DNA of 18,679 nt from CAZWXH01 sp964637725. GTDB taxonomy: Bacteria; Bacillota_I; Bacilli_A; Erysipelotrichales; Coprobacillaceae. Numbering within the stretch: position 1 is the first letter of the stretch; each line of letters begins with the position of its first letter. The DNA lies in assembly GCA_964637725.1 (NCBI GenBank), contig CAZWXH010000030.1, positions 1-18,679 on the forward strand, written 5' to 3'. Positions 1 through 6,533 of this stretch are shown here, one piece after another. The position numbers and the translations under genes are program-made. The notes beneath the pieces were generated by a model, which saw nothing but the letters and a program-made list of their open reading frames with translations, did no database searches and had not been told where the DNA came from.

Positions 1-144
1 CTCTCTGTTCCATCACGTTATATGCATTCTCATCGTACAATTATTCATACAGATGATTATCAAGCGACAGTTGATTTATTAACGAAGTTTGTAGAAGAGT
101 TTGATGAAGAATTATTTAAACATATGATTGAGGATAAACGTTAA
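1..144 (+). CDS. M42 family metallopeptidase (glutamyl aminopeptidase type), C-terminal fragment
   Basis: Reading frame 1 is open from the window edge to TAA at 142-144 and encodes the last 47 residues of a protein. It contains VPSRYMHSH followed by ATVDLLTKFVEEF. This resembles the C-terminal end of M42 aminopeptidases, where the RY-x-HS segment carries the last metal-binding histidine and is followed by a helix of the pattern D-x-E/Q-ATVxLL. M42 enzymes are cytoplasmic dinuclear-metal aminopeptidases that trim peptides. The 5' end, start codon and most catalytic residues lie outside the window. The stop codon overlaps the ATG of the next gene by one base (TAATG), so the two are probably cotranscribed and translationally coupled. 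The family call rests on a short stretch and is moderately sure. Confidence 0.72.
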   Translation, partial: LSVPSRYMHSHRTIIHTDDYQATVDLLTKFVEEFDEELFKHMIEDKR

Positions 145-1001
145 TGAAAAGTGGACTTGTATTGGAAGGTGGGACTTTTCGTCCCATCTTTTCTAGTGGA
201 GTTATGGATGCACTCGTAGATAATGATCTGATGTTTCCTTATATGATTGGAGTTTCTGCTGGTATCACAAACGGTTTTTCTTATGCCTCTAAACAAGTGA
301 AACGAAGCTATGATATTTTAATGAATCATCGTCATGATAAACGTTATGTAGGAATGCGAAACTATTTTAGTGATAAGAGTTTGTTTGGTTTAAAGTTTGC
401 CTATGAAACGATTCCAAATGTTCTCTATCCTTTTGATTGGGACACTTTTTTAAATAACCCGATGGAAATTAAAGTAGGTGTCACTAATGTCGAAACTGGA
501 ACGATTGAATATTTAGATGGCAAGCAGTTAGATAAACAATGCACAATGCTAAAAGCAACTTGTGCAATTCCCTTTGCCTTTCCAGTTATCTCTTTAAATG
601 ATAAAAAGTATTATGATGGAGGAATTTGTAATCCAATACCTGTTTTAAAAGCTCTTGAGGATGGTTGTGATAAACTTTTAATTGTTCTGACAAGACCAAA
701 GGGATATCAAAAAACATTATCGAAAGCGAATGTCTTTGCTTCACGTCGGTTAAGGAAACATTATCCTAATTTAGTAGAACCACTACTCAATAGACATGAT
801 TTTTATAATCAAACAATTCAATTATGTGAACAATTAGAAAGCGAAGGTCGTGCAATTATATTAAGACCGACTGTTGATATACAAATTGATTCTTTTGAAA
901 AAGATATGAATAAAATAAAAAATATTTATGAATATGGTTACCAAGAAACTATAAAACATCTAGATGTTATTAAAAAGATGTTGAAAACTACATCAATTTG
1001 A
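144..1001 (+). CDS. Patatin-like phospholipase family protein (YjjU-like)
   Basis: A 285-residue protein with the patatin layout. There is a glycine-rich oxyanion segment LEGGTFRP at residues 7-14, the nucleophile elbow GVSAG at 36-40 (Ser38), and the catalytic Asp in the DGG motif at 158-160. Together these form the Ser/Asp dyad of patatin lipases, which hydrolyse acyl esters of lipids. The C-terminal third (from about 170) matches the extra domain of the bacterial YjjU-type subgroup. No signal peptide is visible, so it is expected to be cytoplasmic. The substrate is unknown. ATG at 144 overlaps the upstream M42 stop codon, and a GAGG at 130-133 can serve as ribosome binding site. No hairpin terminator follows. 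The next promoter starts inside the last codons. Confidence 0.9.
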   Translation: MKSGLVLEGGTFRPIFSSGVMDALVDNDLMFPYMIGVSAGITNGFSYASKQVKRSYDILMNHRHDKRYVGMRNYFSDKSLFGLKFAYETIPNVLYPFDWDTFLNNPMEIKVGVTNVETGTIEYLDGKQLDKQCTMLKATCAIPFAFPVISLNDKKYYDGGICNPIPVLKALEDGCDKLLIVLTRPKGYQKTLSKANVFASRRLRKHYPNLVEPLLNRHDFYNQTIQLCEQLESEGRAIILRPTVDIQIDSFEKDMNKIKNIYEYGYQETIKHLDVIKKMLKTTSI

Positions 1002-1026
1002 CATTTTCACACAATTTTAAAATAAT
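998..1026 (+). promoter_or_regulatory. Sigma-A-type promoter of the htrA-like gene
   Basis: A perfect -35 TTGACA (998-1003), 17 bp, then AATAAT (1021-1026), one mismatch from TATAAT. The -35 overlaps the stop codon of the patatin-like gene. Transcription would start near 1033 and give a leader of about 65 nt. Confidence 0.6.
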
Positions 1027-1064
1027 TTTTTGGTAATTATAGATTATGATAATAATATAAATTG

Positions 1065-1080
1065 GCAATACTTGTATTGC
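1065..1080. repeat. Perfect inverted repeat (candidate operator) before the htrA-like gene
   Basis: GCAATAC (1065-1071) and GTATTGC (1074-1080) form a perfect 7-bp inverted repeat around TT, directly before the ribosome binding site. The 2-nt spacer is too short for a good RNA loop, so a protein-binding DNA site is more likely than an RNA hairpin. The function is inferred. Confidence 0.5.
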
Positions 1081-1097
1081 AGAGAGGATGATGAAAT

Positions 1098-2210
1098 ATG
1101 GATAAAGTCAATATGAATAGAAATAAGTTGTTTAAAATTATTGTTGTTGTTTTATTGGTGGCTTCAATAGCGTGTAATGGTTTTTTGTTATATAAAGTCT
1201 TTAATACTCCAACGATAACTGGAAATAATTCTAATGCAAAAGTGGAGAATGTTAATTATGATGTTAAGTCAGACTTAACACAAGTCATTGAAGATGCCAA
1301 GAAATCATCGGTTGGAATTGCTGTTTATCAAAATAGTAAATTGGCAGGTAGTGGAAGTGGTGTTGTCTACAAGAGTGATGGCAAGACTGTTTATGTTATT
1401 ACAAATCACCATGTTATTGATGGAGCGCAATCTATAGAAGTTATTTTCTCTAATGGTAAGTCAGTAAAAGCAGAACTGTTAGGTAGTGATCAGTATGGAG
1501 ATATTGCAGCCTTGAAAATGACTGTTGATTTTGAAGTCAGTGTTTTTAAAACTGGCGATTCAGAATTGTTAGATGCTGGTGAAGTTGTAATGGCAGTAGG
1601 AAGTCCTTTAGGTATTGAATATGCGGGGACTGTTACACAAGGTATTGTTTCAGCTGCTAAACGTACTGTTTCAGTAGATTTAAATAATGATGGTAAAGAA
1701 GATTGGGATATGAATTTAATTCAAACAGATGCCGCCATTAACCCTGGAAATAGTGGAGGAGCACTTGTTAATGCCGTAGGTGAATTGGTCGGAATTACTT
1801 CAATGAAGTTTGCTTCTGAAGCAGTTGAAGGTATGGGCTTTGCTTTACCAATTAACGATGCGATAAAGTCAGTAGAAGAAATTATTTCTACTGGTAAAGT
1901 GACAAGACCAAATCTAGGAATTTCAGGATTATCTTTAGATGGTTATTCTTCTTATGAACTCTATATGTATCGTATTCAAACAAACTTAAATAAAGGAATC
2001 TATGTCGCTGATGTACAAAGTGGAAGTGCTGCTGGTAAGGCAGGTATCCAAATCGGTGATGTTATTACAAAATTCGATGGAAATGAAATAGAATCTTATA
2101 AAGATTTCTTGACAAAATTATATGCAAAGAAACCTGGCGATAATGTAAAATTAACAATTAATCGTAATGGTTCAACTTCATCTGTTAGTGTGACACTCGG
2201 TTCTTCATAA
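1098..2210 (+). CDS. HtrA/DegP-type trypsin-like serine protease, membrane-anchored, with PDZ domain
   Basis: A 370-residue S1C protease for quality control of exported proteins. It has a short cytoplasmic end and one transmembrane anchor (about 12-34), so the protease domain faces outside. The catalytic triad is visible: His105 (TNHHV), Asp135 (YGDIAALK) and Ser219 (GNSGGAL). A single PDZ domain covers about 272-368. The length suits Firmicutes HtrA/YkdA-type proteins. Residues 194-204 (DLNNDGKEDWD) look like an EF-hand-type calcium loop inserted before the active-site serine. The start ATG at 1098 is chosen because GAGAGGA at 1082-1088 lies 9 bases upstream; ATGs at 1088 and 1091 are in another frame. 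It is a single-gene unit with its own promoter and a strong terminator. HtrA genes are often controlled by envelope stress, and the inverted repeat at 1065-1080 may be the control site. Confidence 0.95.
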   Translation: MDKVNMNRNKLFKIIVVVLLVASIACNGFLLYKVFNTPTITGNNSNAKVENVNYDVKSDLTQVIEDAKKSSVGIAVYQNSKLAGSGSGVVYKSDGKTVYVITNHHVIDGAQSIEVIFSNGKSVKAELLGSDQYGDIAALKMTVDFEVSVFKTGDSELLDAGEVVMAVGSPLGIEYAGTVTQGIVSAAKRTVSVDLNNDGKEDWDMNLIQTDAAINPGNSGGALVNAVGELVGITSMKFASEAVEGMGFALPINDAIKSVEEIISTGKVTRPNLGISGLSLDGYSSYELYMYRIQTNLNKGIYVADVQSGSAAGKAGIQIGDVITKFDGNEIESYKDFLTKLYAKKPGDNVKLTINRNGSTSSVSVTLGSS

Positions 2211-2211
2211 G

Positions 2212-2238
2212 GAAAAGGTAAATAACCTTTTCTTTTTT
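2212..2238 (+). terminator. Rho-independent terminator after the htrA-like gene
   Basis: GAAAAGGT (2212-2219) pairs perfectly with ACCTTTTC (2225-2232) around a 5-nt loop, followed by six T (2233-2238). Confidence 0.88.
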
Positions 2239-2250
2239 GTTTAGAAAAGT

Positions 2251-2256
2251 TATAAT
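2251..2256 (+). promoter_or_regulatory. Candidate -10 element for the 2272-3592 pair
   Basis: A perfect TATAAT sits 15 bases before the AAAGGTGAT ribosome binding site. No good -35 is seen at 16-18 bp upstream, where the terminator T-run lies, so the promoter may be weak or activator-dependent. Confidence 0.4.
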
Positions 2257-2271
2257 GATAAAGGTGATTAA

Positions 2272-3126
2272 ATGAATGAGAAAATGAAAAGAGAATTAAT
2301 TATATCTGGAGTGATGGTATGTTTATTAGTTATGACGCTTATTTTATGGCGTGATAATTTTAAATTTCATACTTATATTCAAACGGCTGATTATCAATAT
2401 TGTTTTCAAGGTGAAAATGATGATTTAATGATAAATGGCTATGAGTTTTATCAAGATAAAATAGGTAGACAACACGGTGGAGCTAGAATAGCATCTAAGA
2501 CACCTAATCTATTTCTTAGTGGTGATGTTTTTACATTGACTTTCCAAGTTAAAAAGAATGAGTCAACTTATGAGTACTCTCATCAATATAATATTCAAAT
2601 GAGTGATGAAGTGTTTTATCTATCTTTGGATAAAACAGCAGAAAAATTAAAGAGTGAGTATTTTGAAGATGCAAAAATGTTAATATCAATACAACGTGGT
2701 GATGAAAAAGTATATGAAAAATCAATTCCAGTAAAATCAGAAAACTTAACAGTATATAATGGTGGTAATAAGAATTATACAATTCAAAATGTTTATATTA
2801 CTAAATCATGGATAAAAACGGGCAATTTATCTTCTAAACAAAAGAATATTGCTAAAAAGTATCCTTTTATGAGTATTGATTATATTTATTTAAAGGATAA
2901 AGGGAATGTTGAAGATATTAATGATTATGAAAGATTTATTCATTTAAAAGGACAAACTAAAGATTTTATAGATGGTAAGATTCATCAAACAGCAATCTAT
3001 GATGATAGTGGATCTTTATTAGATAAAACCTTTAAATGTGTTATCACATTTAGTAAAAATGAAGATTTATCTAAACCGTTTATATTTGAATTAGATTTAA
3101 GTGGTAATATTAAGGTGGGTGATTAA
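2272..3126 (+). CDS. Hypothetical membrane-anchored extracellular protein
   Basis: 284 residues that I do not recognise. A basic start (MNEKMKRE) is followed by one hydrophobic segment at about 11-26 (ISGVMVCLLVMTLILW). There is no cysteine lipobox, so it looks like a type II anchor or uncleaved signal. The remaining roughly 255 residues are hydrophilic, rich in Lys, Tyr, Asp and Asn, with alternating polar and aromatic residues suggesting beta strands. They would face the outside. No catalytic motif is visible. The start at 2272 is supported by AAAGGTGAT at 2260-2268. It is followed at once by a four-helix membrane protein read from a GTG two bases beyond this stop codon, so the pair likely forms a small operon and may act as a complex. 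A minus-strand frame inside it is a shadow. Confidence 0.75.
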   Translation: MNEKMKRELIISGVMVCLLVMTLILWRDNFKFHTYIQTADYQYCFQGENDDLMINGYEFYQDKIGRQHGGARIASKTPNLFLSGDVFTLTFQVKKNESTYEYSHQYNIQMSDEVFYLSLDKTAEKLKSEYFEDAKMLISIQRGDEKVYEKSIPVKSENLTVYNGGNKNYTIQNVYITKSWIKTGNLSSKQKNIAKKYPFMSIDYIYLKDKGNVEDINDYERFIHLKGQTKDFIDGKIHQTAIYDDSGSLLDKTFKCVITFSKNEDLSKPFIFELDLSGNIKVGD

Positions 3127-3127
3127 T

Positions 3128-3592
3128 GTGAGTCATAATTGGCATAAAGATAAGTTATCTCTATATATGTTTAGAAATGTCTTTTCGACATTACTTGTTG
3201 CTTTATTATCGTTTGTGATTTCATTAATGAACTTTTATGGTTGTGAGCTTAACGAAGCGTTGCAAAGATTGTTTTTATATGATGTATATACAACATTATA
3301 TTTTATATTGATATGGGTGTTTGATTATTTTGTATTTGAAATGTCAAAGATTATCTATGATATTTATGAACAGAAAGTGACCTTTATTCCTGCTATTGGA
3401 TTAGTTGGACTGGGAATAATTGTTATATTTATCCCTATTTTAGATATGTATAAGTATAATTTCTGGTTTTTATCTTTACTTATATGTGTGCGTATGGGAA
3501 GAGAAATGTGGAGAAAAAATCCCGAACTATTTGTTCAAATCAGACGTTTTGTAGATAATATTAAAAAAAGACCAGAATCTGGTCTAAAGTAA
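3128..3592 (+). CDS. Hypothetical four-helix integral membrane protein
   Basis: About 154 residues, not recognised. Four hydrophobic stretches are visible at about 14-38, 49-72, 84-103 and 105-123. A basic C-terminal tail follows (MGREMWRKNP, then FVDNIKKRPESGLK). The frame is open further upstream, with GTG at 3101 and 3119. I chose GTG at 3128 because AAGGTGGG (3112-3119) lies 8 bases before it and the start then falls just past the preceding stop (TAATGTG). The first residues would be MSHNWHKDK. The gene probably shares a transcript with the anchored protein upstream. Its last codons are part of the hairpin that terminates the opposing sspI gene, and the two coding regions overlap by 9 bases (3584-3592). 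Confidence 0.72.
   Translation: MSHNWHKDKLSLYMFRNVFSTLLVALLSFVISLMNFYGCELNEALQRLFLYDVYTTLYFILIWVFDYFVFEMSKIIYDIYEQKVTFIPAIGLVGLGIIVIFIPILDMYKYNFWFLSLLICVRMGREMWRKNPELFVQIRRFVDNIKKRPESGLK
3563..3585 (-). terminator. Terminator of sspI, embedded in the opposing gene
   Basis: On the minus strand AGACCAG / CTGGTCT forms a 7-bp stem with a 3-nt loop (plus coordinates 3569-3585), followed by seven T (complement of A 3563-3569). There is no T-run in the plus direction, so it acts only for sspI. It overlaps both stop codons. Confidence 0.8.
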
Positions 3593-3775
3593 TGAAGAAA
3601 TATTTTGCAGGAATTGATCTTTAGAAGATTCATCAAGAGAATTATAATATTCTTCAAATAGGACGCCTAGTCCTACTAAAATGGTTTCTTCTTGAGAAGA
3701 AATTCCTTCATCTATTGTTTTCTTTAAATCCAAGGCTGAAAAGCCTTTTAAATTCATTAAGAGTGCTTCACGCAT
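3584..3775 (-). CDS. sspI: Small acid-soluble spore protein SspI family
   Basis: A 63-residue acidic protein. Its centre, EETILVGLGVLFEEYYNSL, closely resembles Bacillus SspI, whose core as I recall it reads EEKMLPGLGVLFEVIW. The N-terminal MREALLMNLKG segment also resembles that family, and the length (63) is near the usual 65-71. SspI is a minor small acid-soluble protein made in the forespore; its exact role is unclear. ATG at 3775 is supported by AAAGG at 3788-3784 on the minus strand. A sigma-G-like promoter lies directly upstream and a terminator overlaps the stop codon, so it is a complete single-gene unit. In Bacillus sspI neighbours ysgA (SpoU methylase) and pheST. Here the YgjP-like gene lies between sspI and trmH, but the order is otherwise kept. 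Its presence implies sporulation capacity or recent ancestry. Confidence 0.85.
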   Translation of the reverse strand: MREALLMNLKGFSALDLKKTIDEGISSQEETILVGLGVLFEEYYNSLDESSKDQFLQNISSLL

Positions 3776-3792
3776 AGTATCATCCTTTCTTA

Positions 3793-3798
3793 TATAAT
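3793..3798 (+). promoter_or_regulatory. Candidate vegetative -10 for the ygjP-trmH operon
   Basis: TATAAT lies 36 bases before the chosen ATG of the metallopeptidase gene. No convincing -35 is visible 16-18 bp upstream. It overlaps the sspI -10 on the other strand. Confidence 0.45.
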
Positions 3799-3824
3799 AT
3801 GGGAAAATGAAAATAATTTATTCA
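3795..3824 (-). promoter_or_regulatory. Sigma-G (forespore)-type promoter of sspI
   Basis: On the minus strand TGAATA (3824-3819), a 17-bp spacer and CATATTA (3801-3795) match the known sigma-G/sigma-F pattern (TGAATA / CATA-x-TA). The expected start at about 3790-3788 leaves a very short leader that still includes AGAAAGG. The -10 overlaps the plus-strand TATAAT at 3793-3798. Confidence 0.65.
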
Positions 3825-3833
3825 AGGAGTTTT

Positions 3834-4499
3834 ATGGAAAATCATCAAATCATATTAAACAATCAAACAATTGAATATACGATTATCTATAAACATATTC
3901 GTTCTCTCTATTTTAAGGTTGAAAAAGGAGAATTAATTGTCAAAGCACCTTATCATACTTCTTTATCAGTAATTGAGGATTATATTATCAAATACCAAAA
4001 CAAACTTTTAAAAAGAATGGTAAGTTATGAAAGTTATTATGATTATCGTGATAATGGATATATAGATATTTATAATCAAAGATATACAATAGTATTAAGA
4101 GATGTTAAAAAGAATTTATGTGAGATTCATGATGATAAGATATATGTCTACCATCATCAGATTGAAAAATGTTTAGATAGCTACTTAAGAAAACAATTAT
4201 TAGATTATATAACCGAAAGAGTTATCTATTATCTTGTTAATGATTTTGATTTAGGAATGCCTAAAATTGAAGTGAGAAAATATAAAGGACGATGGGGCAG
4301 TTGTTTTTTTAAAGAGAATAAGATTTCTTTTAATCTCGCATTGATTCATTTAGATAAAGATCTTATAGATTATGTTATTGTTCATGAACTCACACATTTC
4401 TTACAAGCCAATCATTCTGCATTGTTTTATCAAGAAATGAGTGAGAGAATGCCTGATTATAAAAATCGTCAAAAAAGATTAAAGGAGAAACATGTATGA
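3834..4499 (+). CDS. YgjP-like metallopeptidase domain protein (M48/SprT-like fold)
   Basis: 221 residues with the arrangement of YgjP/DUF45 proteins. An N-terminal beta-rich part is followed by the motif GRWGSC (152-157), then the zinc-binding HELTH (184-188) and a third histidine, His194, in QANHSALFY. The pattern HExxH-x5-H is typical of this family, often annotated as a SprT- or WSS1-like protease. The substrate is unknown and the protein lacks a signal peptide. The frame is open to an ATG at 3807, but I chose ATG 3834 because AAGGAG at 3824-3829 precedes it and 3807 has no ribosome binding site. Its stop overlaps the next start by four bases (ATGA), so it is translationally coupled to the RNA methyltransferase. 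Confidence 0.88.
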   Translation: MENHQIILNNQTIEYTIIYKHIRSLYFKVEKGELIVKAPYHTSLSVIEDYIIKYQNKLLKRMVSYESYYDYRDNGYIDIYNQRYTIVLRDVKKNLCEIHDDKIYVYHHQIEKCLDSYLRKQLLDYITERVIYYLVNDFDLGMPKIEVRKYKGRWGSCFFKENKISFNLALIHLDKDLIDYVIVHELTHFLQANHSALFYQEMSERMPDYKNRQKRLKEKHV

Positions 4500-5215
4500 T
4501 TACTTCTGTTCAAAATGAAACTATTAAACAGTTATTAAAATTAAAACAAAAGAAATACCGTGATGAAACTTCTTTATTTTTAATTGAAGGAATTCATTTG
4601 GTAGAAGAAGCTAGAAAACATGGTTGTATTGAAAAGATTGTTACAACTTTAGAAGATAACTATGATGAAGATACACTGTATGTCTCTTCACATGTTATGG
4701 ACAAACTAGCCTTTAGTAAAACACCTCAGCCTATCATGGCAGTGTGTAAAATGAAAAAAGATCAAGACATAAGTTTAGATAAAAATAGATATTTATTACT
4801 TGATAGAGTTCAAGATCCTGGTAATGTAGGAACGATGATAAGAACTGCTTTAGCATTTGGTTATGATCAAATCATTATGTCAAAAGATTGTGTTGATTTA
4901 TATAATGATAAAGTGATTCGTTCAACTCAAGGGGCATTGTTTCAAATGGATGTGATTGAAACTGATTTAAAAACAGCGATACATTCATTACAAGACTCTG
5001 GTGTTGAAGTATATGGAACATGCTTAAAGAATGCTTCGCCAATTCAAACATATAAGAGAGTTGATAAAATGGCCTTTGTGATGGGAAATGAAGGTCAGGG
5101 GATATCTTTAGATATCTTAGATATTTGTGATCATTTGGTGTATATTCCAATTGATTCTATTGAATCATTGAATGTTGGGATTGCTTCAGCAATTACGATG
5201 TATCACTTCCAATAA
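4496..5215 (+). CDS. TrmH/SpoU family RNA 2'-O-methyltransferase (YsgA-like)
   Basis: 239 residues. An N-terminal substrate-binding part (about 1-85) begins with ITSVQNETIKQLLKLKQKKYR, followed by the SPOUT catalytic domain. The three SpoU motifs are present: N110-VG-TMIR116 (motif 1), FVMGNEGQGIS at 194-204 (motif 2), and IPID-SIESLNVGIASAI from about 217 (motif 3). These form the knotted S-adenosylmethionine site used to methylate ribose 2'-OH in rRNA or tRNA. The target nucleotide is not predictable from this. The gene overlaps the YgjP-like gene by four bases and lies just before pheST, as ysgA does in Bacillus. A terminator follows at once. Confidence 0.92.
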   Translation: MITSVQNETIKQLLKLKQKKYRDETSLFLIEGIHLVEEARKHGCIEKIVTTLEDNYDEDTLYVSSHVMDKLAFSKTPQPIMAVCKMKKDQDISLDKNRYLLLDRVQDPGNVGTMIRTALAFGYDQIIMSKDCVDLYNDKVIRSTQGALFQMDVIETDLKTAIHSLQDSGVEVYGTCLKNASPIQTYKRVDKMAFVMGNEGQGISLDILDICDHLVYIPIDSIESLNVGIASAITMYHFQ

Positions 5216-5245
5216 AAAAGGGCTTGTTTTTAAAGCCTTTTTTCG
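5214..5245 (+). terminator. Terminator of the ygjP-trmH operon
   Basis: AAAAAAG-GGCTT pairs with AAGCC-TTTTTT around a 7-nt loop, with one G:U pair, and ends in the T-run at 5237-5243. The loop and left arm contain the -35 of the following T-box transcript. Confidence 0.8.
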
Positions 5246-5252
5246 TTATAAT
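5224..5252 (+). promoter_or_regulatory. Promoter of the pheST T-box transcript
   Basis: TTGTTT (5224-5229), 17 bp, then perfect TATAAT (5247-5252). The -35 lies inside the terminator hairpin of the upstream operon. The start is expected near 5259, just before the T-box stem I. Confidence 0.65.
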
Positions 5253-5258
5253 ATGATA

Positions 5259-5475
5259 AGTTAATACGAAGATAAGGATAAGTAAGTAATGAATTTGTTT
5301 AAGAGAGGGAAACGCAAGCTGTGAGTTTTCTAACATTGCATTTACTGAATTCACCTTGGAGTGCGACTAATCATCGCCGTCTACACAACGTTACTGTGAA
5401 TTAAGAGCATAACTGATGTTATGAATTAGGATGGTACCGCGATATAAATCGTTCCTATATGGAGCGATTTTTTAT
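5259..5475 (+). promoter_or_regulatory. T-box leader, phenylalanine specifier (TTC), controls pheST
   Basis: The leader has the conserved T-box AGGATGGTACCGCG at 5428-5441, one base from the usual AGGGTGG form. Stem I carries AGTA (5281-5284), the distal-loop sequence AGAGAGGG near 5302-5309, GCTGTGAG near 5318-5325, and GAA-TTC-ACC with the specifier TTC (Phe) at 5350-5352. It is followed by the usual GGAGT. A small stem III hairpin (ATAAC/GTTAT, 5409-5422) follows. The terminator is AAATCGTTCC (5446-5455) with GGAGCGATTT (5461-5470) plus T-run. The alternative antiterminator pairs AGGA (5428-5431) with TCCT (5453-5456). Known mechanism: uncharged tRNA-Phe reads the specifier, binds the T-box bulge and prevents termination, raising PheST synthesis. 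Confidence 0.93.
5446..5475 (+). terminator. T-box attenuator terminator
   Basis: A 10-bp stem (5446-5455 with 5461-5470, one G:U pair) with a 5-nt loop runs into T-rich sequence at 5468-5473. It forms when tRNA-Phe is charged. Confidence 0.88.
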
Positions 5476-5494
5476 ATTTTAAGGAGGAATAAGT

Positions 5495-6529
5495 ATGGAT
5501 GAATTATTGAAAATCAAAGAAGAAGCTTTATTAAAGATTGAAGCTTGTGAATCATTAAAGGATTTAAATGATTTAAGAGTTCTTTATTTAGGTAAAAAAG
5601 GACCAATGCAAGCAGCTATGAAATCAATGAAAGATATGTCACAAGAAGAAAGAGCTTCTTTTGGTCAAGTTTCAAATCAAGTGAAACAAGATATAACAAA
5701 TTCTATTGATGAAAAGAAAGAAACTTTAGAAGAGTTAGAAATGAATCAAAAGTTAGCAAGTGAAAACATTGATATTTCATTACCTTCAACAGCTTTACCA
5801 TTAGGGAGTTTACATCCTTTATCAGTGGTAAAGAATGATATTGAAGAAATGTTTTTAGGAATGGGTTATCAAGTTGCAGAAGGACCAGAAGTAGAAAGTG
5901 ATCATTTTAACTTCGAGTTAATGAATTTACCACAAGGACACCCGGCAAGAGATATGCAAGATACATTCTATATTGATGAAAAGACATTAATGAGAACACA
6001 TACATCACCAGTTCAAGCACATGTAATGCTTGATGCCAAAGGGCAAGGACCTATTAAAGTCATTTGTCCTGGAAAAACATATCGTAGAGATGATGATGAT
6101 GCAACGCATTCACATCAATTTATGCAATGCGAAGGATTGGTTATAGATAAAAATATTACAATGGCTGATTTAAAAGGAACTTTAGAAGTATTTGCGAAAA
6201 AAATGTTTGGAGAAAAACGTAAAATACGTTTAAGACCATCATATTTCCCATTTACTGAACCAAGTGTTGAAGTTGATATTTCTTGCCATAACTGTGAAGG
6301 AAAAGGATGTCCAATGTGTAAACACACTGGTTGGATTGAAATACTAGGAGCTGGAATGGTAAATCCTAGAGTTCTAGAAATGTGTGGATTTGATCCAGAA
6401 GTTTATCAAGGATTTGCGTTTGGAATTGGATTGGAACGTGTTGCAATGTTAAAATACGGTATTGATAACATTAGAGATTTCTATAATGATGATTTAAGAT
6501 TCTTAAATCAATTTGGAAGAAAGGGGTAG
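5495..6529 (+). CDS. pheS: Phenylalanine--tRNA ligase alpha subunit
   Basis: 344 residues, the usual length. The N-terminal coiled coil (about 1-100) grips tRNA. The class II catalytic core follows with HPARDMQDTFY, MRTHTSPVQ, the motif 2 region GKTYRRDDDDATHSHQFMQCEG and motif 3 GFAFGIGLERVAML. A four-cysteine insert (C-H-N-C and C-P-M-C) near residue 270 precedes TGWIEILGAGMV; this is a normal variant in Firmicutes. It forms an alpha2-beta2 tetramer with PheT and attaches phenylalanine to tRNA-Phe in the cytoplasm. ATG 5495 follows AAGGAGG (5481-5487) at good spacing. pheT starts four bases after the stop. Expression is governed by the T-box leader. Confidence 0.98.
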   Translation: MDELLKIKEEALLKIEACESLKDLNDLRVLYLGKKGPMQAAMKSMKDMSQEERASFGQVSNQVKQDITNSIDEKKETLEELEMNQKLASENIDISLPSTALPLGSLHPLSVVKNDIEEMFLGMGYQVAEGPEVESDHFNFELMNLPQGHPARDMQDTFYIDEKTLMRTHTSPVQAHVMLDAKGQGPIKVICPGKTYRRDDDDATHSHQFMQCEGLVIDKNITMADLKGTLEVFAKKMFGEKRKIRLRPSYFPFTEPSVEVDISCHNCEGKGCPMCKHTGWIEILGAGMVNPRVLEMCGFDPEVYQGFAFGIGLERVAMLKYGIDNIRDFYNDDLRFLNQFGRKG

Positions 6530-6533
6530 TACG

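Noticed and set aside
3807..3833. Earlier in-frame ATG for the YgjP-like protein
   Set aside because: It has no ribosome binding site and would lie almost at the expected transcript start; AAGGAG favours ATG 3834.
4875..5150. Minus-strand frame of 91 codons within trmH
   Set aside because: It lies opposite the conserved SpoU motifs and has no promoter or ribosome binding site; a shadow frame.
6270..6340. Four-cysteine insert in PheS as a novel zinc finger
   Set aside because: The CxxC...CxxC segment before TGWIEILGAGMV is a regular feature of PheS in many Firmicutes, so it is not unusual.
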